Positions 37,027-43,447 of a DNA stretch of 64,000 nucleotides are shown piece after piece. Positions within the stretch are counted from its first letter, which is position 1, and each line of letters begins with the position of its first letter. The notes under the pieces are model-generated. The model ran no database searches, was not told the DNA's origin, and saw only the letters and a program-made list of their open reading frames with translations. A program made the position numbers and the translations under genes. This DNA is from Pseudomonadota bacterium (GTDB lineage: Bacteria > Myxococcota_A > UBA796 > GCA-2862545): the NCBI GenBank assembly GCA_023954855.1, contig JAGSGY010000002.1, positions 1 to 64,000 of the forward strand, in the 5' to 3' direction.

Positions 37027-37607
37027 GTGCCCTCCGAGGTGGTCTTCACGGTGTCGAGCCAGCCCTTGAGGGCGCGGCCGGTCAGCATGTCCTTGATCCA
37101 GGCCGGCACGCGGCGACCCGAGTTTGTCTTGGCCCAGTAGACCAGGAGCGTCTTGCCGTCGCGCTCGGTGAGCACGTAGTACCCATCGGCCTGCACGAGA
37201 TCAGAGGTCTTATCGGGATCGAGCGTCCACTCGAGGTAGTCCTCGGTCGTGTGGTGCTGACGGTGGATGTAGTAGACCACCTCGGACCAGGCGACGTTGA
37301 GGATGTAGTGGAGCTTGATGGTCCGCACGCCGTTCTCGGTGACGTCGGTGTAGGGGTCGCACTGGCTGATTGTGCCTGAGCTCGATTCGATCAAGTCGGC
37401 GTCGTTCAGTGCGAGCCAGACCTTGCTTCGCTCGGCGGCGATCTCGACGAAGGCGTACATGGCCTGGGGGTCGTTGGGGTCGTCGCGCAGCACGACATCC
37501 CCCTTGGCGACGGCCGAGGACTCGTCCTCGGTGAGCGAGGGAATCGCGGGCTTTGCGGCCATGGCGGGCAGAGCAAAGAGAAGTAGGGCGGCGAGCAGAA
37601 TGCGCAT
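37023..37607 (-). CDS. Secreted START/SRPBCC-like protein
   Basis: 194 residues with signal peptide ending ALPAMA. The rest has the strand pattern of a START-like helix-grip fold: AFVEIAAERSKVWLALND, IKLHYILNVAWSEVVYYI and YYVLTERDGKTLLVYWAKT, ending with a long helix. Such domains bind hydrophobic ligands. It is 226 bases from the divergent thrS gene and first in a two-gene unit with the lipoprotein gene. The family assignment is by pattern and is moderate. Confidence 0.78.
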   Translation of the reverse strand: MRILLAALLLFALPAMAAKPAIPSLTEDESSAVAKGDVVLRDDPNDPQAMYAFVEIAAERSKVWLALNDADLIESSSGTISQCDPYTDVTENGVRTIKLHYILNVAWSEVVYYIHRQHHTTEDYLEWTLDPDKTSDLVQADGYYVLTERDGKTLLVYWAKTNSGRRVPAWIKDMLTGRALKGWLDTVKTTSEGT

Positions 37608-37672
37608 GATGATCTCAAGGATAGCGCCAGACTGGCCCGTGGCGCGCGTTTAAATCTCGACTTGTCGGGGAC

Positions 37673-37833
37673 ACCGCAGAGGAGTGCGGTCTTCCCTGGA
37701 GAGCGTCTGGCCGAAGTGACAGTGCACCTTCGGTGGATTCCGACGCCATGCCCGATTACTCGGTGCGTCGCCGTTGAGGCGAAACACAGTCCGGGCCCGC
37801 CCTCGTAAGGCGGAGCACCCCAAGGAGCACGAG
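37673..37833 (+). promoter_or_regulatory. Structured thrS leader (four hairpins)
   Basis: The leader before thrS contains four inverted repeats in succession: 37673-37678 with 37685-37690 (6 bp, loop GAGGAG); 37711-37716 with 37728-37733 (CCGAAG/CTTCGG, with an inner GTG/CAC pairing possible); 37768-37772 with 37778-37782 (TCGCC/GGCGA, 5-base loop); and the anticodon-like hairpin at 37797-37813. A Shine-Dalgarno AAGGAG follows at 37822-37827. This suggests post-transcriptional control. No T-box sequence is seen. Confidence 0.55.
37797..37813 (+). promoter_or_regulatory. Predicted tRNA-Thr anticodon-arm mimic (thrS operator)
   Basis: Stem CCGCC/GGCGG (5 bp) closes a 7-base loop CTCGTAA. Read as a tRNA anticodon loop it is C32-U33-C34-G35-U36-A37-A38, with CGU, a threonine anticodon, in positions 34-36. 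It lies eight bases before the AAGGAG of thrS. In E. coli, ThrS represses its own mRNA by binding an anticodon-like hairpin just upstream of the ribosome site; the same arrangement is seen here. Binding itself is inference. Confidence 0.6.
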
Positions 37834-39642
37834 ATGGAAGAGCACGAGCTAGGCCGTGATGCGTTCGAGTCGGACGAAGACTTCAAGCTGCACCGCCTTC
37901 GCCACTCCACTGCCCACATCATGGCCCAGGCCATCCAGCGCCTCTGGCCTGCTGCACGCCTGGCGATCGGCCCCACGATCCAGGACGGCTTCTACTACGA
38001 CATCGGCCTCACGGAGACCATCTCCGAGGAGGACCTGCCGAAGATCGAAGTCGAGATGAAGAAGATCGTGAAGGAGAACCAGCCCTTCGAGCGCGAAGAG
38101 TGGGATGCCGAGAAGGCCAATGCCTACTTCTCAGAGCGCGATCAGAAGTACAAGGTCGAGCTCATCGAAGGTCTCGGTGACCAGACCATCTCGGTCTACA
38201 AGAACTTCTCGAAGAAGGCCGGCACCGAGTTTATCGACCTCTGCCGCGGTCCACACGTGCCCCGCACGGGCAACTGCAAGCACTTCAAGCTGCTCAAGGT
38301 ATCCGGCGCCTACTGGCGAGCCGACGCCAAGAACGACCAGCTGCAGCGCGTCTACGGCACGGTATGGCCCAAGCGCGATCAGCTCGACGCGTACATGTTC
38401 CGCATCGAAGAGGCCAAGAAGCGCGACCACCGTCGCATCGGCCCGGCTCTCGATCTGTTCATGCTGCACGAGTGGGCACCGGGTTCGGCCTTCTGGCTTC
38501 CCAAGGGTGAGCACATCTACAACCTGCTTCAGGCCGAGATGCGCGGCCTGCTCGTCGACAATGGCTACCAGAGCGTCCGCACGCCGCTGGTCTACGACAA
38601 GAAGCTCTTCGAGACGAGCGGTCACTGGCAGCACTACCAAGAGAACCTCTTCCACTTCGCCGAGGGACACCACCTCGAAGGCGACTCGGACGAGGAAGAC
38701 GACAGCCGCATCCTGGCAATGAAGCCGATGAACTGTCCGTGCCACATGATCATGTTTGGGGCCAAGAAGCGCAGCTACCGCGAGCTTCCGATTCGCATCC
38801 ACGATCAGGGCGTGCTGCACCGCAACGAGCTCTCGGGCACGCTCTCGGGCCTCACTCGGGTGCGTCAGTTCCAGCAGGACGATGCGCATATCTTCTGCAC
38901 CGAGGAACAGATCGCCGACGAGGTCTCGGATCTGATGGGTCTCATCGACCGCATCTACGGCGCCTTCGACATGACGTTTGAGGTCTACCTTTCCACGCGT
39001 CCCGACGACAAGCTCGGCGATGACGCGCTGTGGGACCAGGCCGAAGGCGCGCTCAAGGAGGCGCTGACGCGCAGTGGCAAGGAGTTCAAGGTCAAAGAGG
39101 GCGACGGTGCCTTCTACGGTCCGAAGATCGACTTCGACGTCTACGATGCGCTCGGACGTGCACACCAGTGCGCGACCATCCAGCTCGACTTCCAGCTTCC
39201 GCGTCGCTTCGACCTGTCCTACGTCGGCGCTGACAATGGCGCGCACACGCCGGTGGTCATCCACCGGGCCATCTTCGGGTCCTTCGAGCGCTTCATTGCC
39301 GTGCTCATCGAGCACTACGCCGGAAACTTCCCGGTGTGGCTCGCTCCCGAGCAGGTGCGGGTGATGACGGTCTCCGAGAAGTCGCTCGTGCATGGGCAGA
39401 AGGTCTACGAGGCGCTCAAGGCGGCGGGTCTTCAGGTGACCTTCGACGATAGTGACAACAAGATTGGCTACAAGATTCGGGAGTGCCACTTCAAGCGGGT
39501 GCCGTATATGGCGATCATCGGCGAGAAGGAACTCGAGTCGGGCACCGTCTCCGTCCGCTCGCGCGATGAGGGTGACCTCGGTTCGCTCGCCGTCGAAGCC
39601 TTCGCACTACGGGTCGCAGGCGAGGCCAAGGTCCCGTTCTAG
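37834..39642 (+). CDS. thrS: Threonyl-tRNA synthetase lacking the N-terminal TGS domain
   Basis: 602 residues. The ATG at 37834 follows AAGGAG at 37822-37827. The protein begins almost at once with the N2 editing-like domain (LRHSTAHIMAQAI, later CRGPHVP), so the usual first 60-residue TGS domain is absent. The class II core has MNCPCHMIMF (zinc Cys; most relatives read MNCPGH), QGVLHRNELSGTLSGLTRVRQFQQDDAHIFC with motif 2 residues, and YGPKIDFDVYDALGR. The zinc His lies in VVIHRAIFGSFERF, then an anticodon-binding domain follows from about 500. It charges tRNA-Thr. Its stop interlocks with the convergent membrane protein gene. Confidence 0.96.
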   Translation: MEEHELGRDAFESDEDFKLHRLRHSTAHIMAQAIQRLWPAARLAIGPTIQDGFYYDIGLTETISEEDLPKIEVEMKKIVKENQPFEREEWDAEKANAYFSERDQKYKVELIEGLGDQTISVYKNFSKKAGTEFIDLCRGPHVPRTGNCKHFKLLKVSGAYWRADAKNDQLQRVYGTVWPKRDQLDAYMFRIEEAKKRDHRRIGPALDLFMLHEWAPGSAFWLPKGEHIYNLLQAEMRGLLVDNGYQSVRTPLVYDKKLFETSGHWQHYQENLFHFAEGHHLEGDSDEEDDSRILAMKPMNCPCHMIMFGAKKRSYRELPIRIHDQGVLHRNELSGTLSGLTRVRQFQQDDAHIFCTEEQIADEVSDLMGLIDRIYGAFDMTFEVYLSTRPDDKLGDDALWDQAEGALKEALTRSGKEFKVKEGDGAFYGPKIDFDVYDALGRAHQCATIQLDFQLPRRFDLSYVGADNGAHTPVVIHRAIFGSFERFIAVLIEHYAGNFPVWLAPEQVRVMTVSEKSLVHGQKVYEALKAAGLQVTFDDSDNKIGYKIRECHFKRVPYMAIIGEKELESGTVSVRSRDEGDLGSLAVEAFALRVAGEAKVPF

Positions 39643-40265
39643 ATCTTCCGTAGTTTCTGAAGTTCCCGAGGCACATGTCCTCCGCCAACCCGGCGGGCGT
39701 GTGCCTCGAGTTGTTTGGCGATGTCCTTGAGGGAGTGGTTGAAGTGGCGCGACCCGGCGACCGGCAGCTTGAGGGTCTCGCCAGAGCGCAGGCGCAGCTC
39801 CAGGTGGTTTCGATTCTTCGCCAGTCGGGCGCCGCGAAGCTCGGCCCAGGGAATGCGGCGTCCGCCTGCGTCGCTCCAGCTCAGGCCGGCGAGGGTCGCA
39901 GCGAGGCGGTCTGCGGGTGCGCCCGGCCAGTCCACGCCGATGTCCAGATGAGTGGGCCCGAGGGTGAGCAGCAGCTGGGGGCCTTGAAAGCGGGCGTGCC
40001 TCGGCAGTACCCCCACTGCGAACACGAACGCAGCGGTCCCCAGCATCATCGTGCTCGCGCCGCACGCGGGTGGGCCGACGACGACCGACATCATGCCCAG
40101 GGCGACGCCAATGAGGGCGCCGCCAACAGCGAAGCCCAGCGAGACCATCGGGCTGGCGAAGGCATCGGGGTCAGGCAGCCAGCGGGGCGCACGCAGATCC
40201 CAGGTCTGCATGCCGATCCGCCACTCCAGTTGGTCCAGGCCTCGCTCTCGAGAAGTGGGCTTCAT
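39639..40265 (-). CDS. Hypothetical membrane protein
   Basis: 208 residues. Two hydrophobic helices (about 42-64 and 68-88) separate a short N-terminal tail from a C-terminal cytosolic-type domain. That domain has LTLGPTHLDIGVDWPG, IPWAELRGARLAKNRNHLELRL and RHFNHSLKDIAKQL, resembling a membrane-anchored PH-like beta domain. The start at 40265 is the ATG closest to the first charged segment. It lies 16 bases after the ferritin-like gene. The function is unknown. Confidence 0.73.
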   Translation of the reverse strand: MKPTSRERGLDQLEWRIGMQTWDLRAPRWLPDPDAFASPMVSLGFAVGGALIGVALGMMSVVVGPPACGASTMMLGTAAFVFAVGVLPRHARFQGPQLLLTLGPTHLDIGVDWPGAPADRLAATLAGLSWSDAGGRRIPWAELRGARLAKNRNHLELRLRSGETLKLPVAGSRHFNHSLKDIAKQLEAHARRVGGGHVPRELQKLRKI

Positions 40266-40281
40266 GAGCTGAAGCCTATCC

Positions 40282-40998
40282 TCAGGCGGCAGTCGTGGTG
40301 CGTGCCGCAAACCAGGCTCGACCTTCTGTGACGTCGATGCCGACCAGAGAAAGCCCGGGCAGGATCAGGTGCCCACAGGCTTCCTCGAAGCAGGCCCTGC
40401 GCTGCGCACGCCCAAGGCCGCCCCAGGGCTCGAGCTCGTGCCCGCGATCACCTTCGGCGGTGACGAAGATCTCGTCGTGAACGGTTCCTGCGAGCATCAC
40501 CGGGATGTACGGGGCCAGAAAGTCGATGTCGCCGCGCTTGGCCTCGAACACCAAGTGGCCCCATCCGATCCGGCTGTGGGTGATCTCGTCGGTGAGGATG
40601 GCATGCAACGTGCTTCGGACCTGCTCGTCTTCTGCGAGCGAGCGCATCTTGCGCAGTAGCAGGGCGGAGAGCGACTCCATCACCGCACACAACGCGACGG
40701 ACTCGTAGAGCACGCGCTCCCTGGCCTCCAAGTGCGCTGGGGCCGGGCTTGTCGGGATGTGGGCTCGGTTCGGTGGCCTAGCGCCGAAGCGCTCCGCCAA
40801 CTCGCCGGCGAGTAGGCTGTGACGGGCCTCGTCCTCAGCAGACTTGGCGGCGAGATCGACGAGCCGGGCGGGGGCCCCCACTTCTGCAAGGCCACGGCTC
40901 AGGCGTCTGAAGTGCTGCTCGGCATCGAGCTCGAACCGGGCCCGAGCGGCCCAGAGGTGGCCGACGCGGCGCTGAAGCTCAGGGGTCAAGGTGGCCAC
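40282..40998 (-). CDS. Ferritin-like domain protein
   Basis: About 238 residues, nearly all helical. Two motif sets suit a four-helix di-iron bundle: a Glu early (ARFELDAEQHFRRLS), KSAEDEARHSLLAGEL (ExxRH), YESVALCAVMES and LTDEITHSRIGWGHL (ExxH). This fits the ferritin-like superfamily (rubrerythrin or hydroxylase-like). The exact reaction is unknown. No signal peptide. The GTG at 40998 places the start inside the end of the small lipoprotein gene; a TTG at 40989 is an alternative. Confidence 0.77.
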   Translation of the reverse strand: MATLTPELQRRVGHLWAARARFELDAEQHFRRLSRGLAEVGAPARLVDLAAKSAEDEARHSLLAGELAERFGARPPNRAHIPTSPAPAHLEARERVLYESVALCAVMESLSALLLRKMRSLAEDEQVRSTLHAILTDEITHSRIGWGHLVFEAKRGDIDFLAPYIPVMLAGTVHDEIFVTAEGDRGHELEPWGGLGRAQRRACFEEACGHLILPGLSLVGIDVTEGRAWFAARTTTAA

Positions 40999-41266
40999 AG
41001 CAAGGCTCGCAACACTCGCCCGTTGCCCAGCAGCACAGTACGCCGTCGGCGAGGCATGTCGTCCACTGATCGGTGTCCTCGCAGACGGCATCTGCGCAGG
41101 TACCGGTGTTCGTGTCGGTGTCGGAGCTGGTGTCACTGGTGTCTTGCGTGGCGCTGTCAGTCGCCGCGTCATCGGTGGTCGGCGTCTCGTCTTCCTCTTC
41201 GTAGCAGGCACCGAGCAGCGCCCCTTGAAGCACCAGGGCCGTGAACATCTTGTGGTGGTGGGTCAT
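40979..41266 (-). CDS. Small Cys-rich lipoprotein
   Basis: 95 residues. A lipoprotein signal ends in LLGAC, followed by an acidic Asp/Thr/Ser tether (about 22-50). The last 45 residues carry eleven cysteines in a tight pattern: CADAVCEDTDQWTTC, LCCWATGECCEPCCG. This is a disulphide-rich or metal-binding knob on a lipid anchor. It overlaps the ferritin-like gene by 20 bases. No family is recognised. Confidence 0.75.
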   Translation of the reverse strand: MTHHHKMFTALVLQGALLGACYEEEDETPTTDDAATDSATQDTSDTSSDTDTNTGTCADAVCEDTDQWTTCLADGVLCCWATGECCEPCCGHLDP

Positions 41267-41361
41267 CGAGGTCTCCGCGTCCGTGCCTTATGAGCGTGCC
41301 CCGTCCATCGGTCGGGCACTATCTGGCATTCGTCCACGCCATTGTGAAGCGTTTCCACACG

Positions 41362-42210
41362 CTACTCGCTGCAGGCGATGCGCCGCCAGTCTCCAGTCCC
41401 GAGGGTGAACAGCTGTCCTTCGGTGGCCATGCTCGATGCGAGCTGTTGATCGATGGCATAGCAGGCCGGTTCGGTCGCCAGAAGCATGGAGGCACCCCAG
41501 CTCACCTCGAGGGGCAGATCCATGTGCTGGCTCTCGGTCTGGATCTGTACGGCGTGGCGACCCAGGGCTAGCCGAACCGACGTGCTCGCGCCGGCCTCCA
41601 GGGTGTGCGTCACACCATCGATGGACACCGCGGCCTGCTGGTCGGTGGGGTTGTCGAGCCAAACGACCGGACGCGACTGGGTCCACTGCCAGCCGGCGAC
41701 GAGCGCGGCAATCGCGGCAATCGGCACGGCGAGCCCAAGGCGTCCTGTGGTGCGGTCGACCAATGCACTGCCGGACCGAACGGCGGGGCCGCCCTTCGGG
41801 AGCGTGGCGGGTGGTTGCCCGAGTACGTCGACCTCGACTTCGCCGTCTTCGAAGGCGGTGAGAATACAGAGCGGGCGCACCTGAGCGCGGAGTGCGAGCT
41901 CGACAGCGTAGGCCAGAGCGGCGGCGGCAACGGCTGCTGCAATCGCCGCCGCCATCGGCACGTCCGCGTAGCGCCCGACGACGTAGGCCACGACGAGGGG
42001 GGCGAGCTTGGTGGTCACTCCGAGGATGGTGGCCGAGACAAAGCGGCTCCTGTCCTGCTTGCTGTGGGCATCACAGAGGGGAAGCGTCGGGCTTGGCACG
42101 TTCACATGGTCGGCCACTGTGGCGTCGACGCGGTCGGTGGACGGCTCCCCACAGACAAGGCAGACCCCGCTCTCACGAAGGGCGCCGACGGGGTAGCGCT
42201 GTCGGCTCAC
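41362..42210 (-). CDS. Membrane protein with N-terminal zinc-ribbon-like motif
   Basis: 282 residues, unrecognised. CLVCGEP (Cys17, Cys20) and LPLCDAH (about 45-49) could bind zinc. Then come two helices (about 60-108) and a cytosolic segment. A third helix (about 160-175) leads to an external beta-rich domain (WLDNPTDQQAAVSIDG, HTLEAGASTSVRLALGRHAVQIQ) resembling a PEGA-like surface domain. The GTG at 42210 overlaps the previous stop (GTGA), making it last in the TonB-receptor operon. Confidence 0.75.
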   Translation of the reverse strand: MSRQRYPVGALRESGVCLVCGEPSTDRVDATVADHVNVPSPTLPLCDAHSKQDRSRFVSATILGVTTKLAPLVVAYVVGRYADVPMAAAIAAAVAAAALAYAVELALRAQVRPLCILTAFEDGEVEVDVLGQPPATLPKGGPAVRSGSALVDRTTGRLGLAVPIAAIAALVAGWQWTQSRPVVWLDNPTDQQAAVSIDGVTHTLEAGASTSVRLALGRHAVQIQTESQHMDLPLEVSWGASMLLATEPACYAIDQQLASSMATEGQLFTLGTGDWRRIACSE

Positions 42211-42620
42211 AGACCGGTGTCCATGATGGGCTCTTCGGTCCAGATCGGAACGAACCAGGTGGCCGTGCGGGGATTGGTGCGGTGGTCGTCTTCAAGCACA
42301 ATGACGAACGAGGAGGGGGCGAGCAGCTCCTCCTCGGGCGGTACCTGCCACTCTCCCTCGGTGCCATCGGACGGGAAACGCCAGCCTCGGGGACTCTCTG
42401 GCCACCAGACGCGCACCTCGTGACCCTCTTGGTCTTTGACCTCGATCTCGATCTCGAACAGCTCGCCCGGCGTGTAGTACAGAGCCGGCTGCCCCCAGGG
42501 GATACCCTGCAGCCTGCTGACCTCGACGCCGTTGACGCTCATGAGTCGGGGCGCGCTGTTCTGGAGCAGTCCGGGTCCGCAGGCCGGCAGCAGGCACACC
42601 ATTAGCAGAAGTCGCTTCAC
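42207..42620 (-). CDS. Small lipoprotein of the TonB-receptor operon
   Basis: 137 residues with lipobox VCLLPAC. The body contains LYYTPGELFEIEIEVKDQEGHEVRVWW in outline, a beta-sandwich-like strand pattern. The GTG at 42620 is set by a GTGA overlap with the stop of the preceding lipoprotein gene, and its own stop overlaps the next gene in the same way. It has the same theme of polar ligand-type domains as the 42617-43447 protein. The function is unknown. Confidence 0.78.
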   Translation of the reverse strand: MKRLLLMVCLLPACGPGLLQNSAPRLMSVNGVEVSRLQGIPWGQPALYYTPGELFEIEIEVKDQEGHEVRVWWPESPRGWRFPSDGTEGEWQVPPEEELLAPSSFVIVLEDDHRTNPRTATWFVPIWTEEPIMDTGL

Positions 42621-43447
42621 TCGACCTCCAAGGTGAGGATGTCCCAGGCGAGGTTTCCACTCGTCGGGCTTCTCCATCCCCCAGAGTCGGGATCGGCGAC
42701 CACGACGACGACCCGGAGCGGGCCGACGTAGCCGCTGGGAATCGCGAGTTGGTTTCGGGTGGTGTGGCGGTCGCCCTGAAGCCACGTGGTCGTCGTGCGG
42801 CCGGTGTGGTGCAGCTCCCCGGCATCGACGTACCAGCGGAAGTCGACCGGCCCGTCCCAGTCGACGCGGTAGACCAGGCCGATGTCCTCGCCTCGAGCGG
42901 GGTTGCCCTCGAAGGTCAGCTCACGGCGAGCGTCATTGAGGCTGGGCAGGGTCGCGGGCCCGTCTCGAAGCACGCGGACTTGCACCGTGCCCATGCCGCG
43001 CTCTTCGCCTGCGACGCCCGTCGCGCGAATTGGAATCTGCGAAGCGCAGTCGGTGGGGATGCCCGTGTCGACGGGCTCGGCGCTGTCGGCGATACAGTTC
43101 CGTCCAAGCTCGGGGACGGTCCACACCGCCGGGTTGCGAAGCGAGAGTGGCTCAATCAGATCGGGGTTGTTGAAGCACTCCGCCCCCCACAGCTCGGTGG
43201 GCAGGTCTGGGTTCTGCCCGCAGATGTCCAGACTTACGCTATCGACGTTCCAAGGGGAGAGGACCAGCGCCTCGATCTCGACGTCTTCACCTTCGACGGC
43301 GATGGGCGGTGTCAGGCGGATGGCGGGTACCAACACGCGGTCGATCTCGTAGTCCAGGGCGACCTGGCCGATCTCGTCCTGGAAGGCGACGCAACCGAGC
43401 GAGAAGCCGAGCCAGGTGAGCGCGGCGATGGCGAGAAGGGGACGCAT
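42617..43447 (-). CDS. Lipoprotein with Ig-like region, TonB-receptor partner
   Basis: 276 residues. The ATG at 43447 shares one base with the TonB receptor stop (TGATG). Signal FSLGC gives an acylated Cys19. The body has SVSLDICGQNPDLP, paired cysteines (CFNNP, GRNCIADS, PTDCASQIP) and a second half with beta strands (GLVYRVDWDGPVDFRWYVDAG). Coupling to a TonB receptor suggests a surface-exposed substrate-binding partner, but this is inference. Confidence 0.8.
   Translation of the reverse strand: MRPLLAIAALTWLGFSLGCVAFQDEIGQVALDYEIDRVLVPAIRLTPPIAVEGEDVEIEALVLSPWNVDSVSLDICGQNPDLPTELWGAECFNNPDLIEPLSLRNPAVWTVPELGRNCIADSAEPVDTGIPTDCASQIPIRATGVAGEERGMGTVQVRVLRDGPATLPSLNDARRELTFEGNPARGEDIGLVYRVDWDGPVDFRWYVDAGELHHTGRTTTTWLQGDRHTTRNQLAIPSGYVGPLRVVVVVADPDSGGWRSPTSGNLAWDILTLEVE

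Noticed and set aside
37608-37833. T-box riboswitch in the thrS leader
   Set aside because: No T-box consensus or terminator/antiterminator pair is seen; the anticodon-like hairpin fits direct ThrS binding better.
38131-39489. Minus-strand open frame of 452 codons inside thrS
   Set aside because: It is antisense to highly conserved ThrS motifs and shows no domain of its own.
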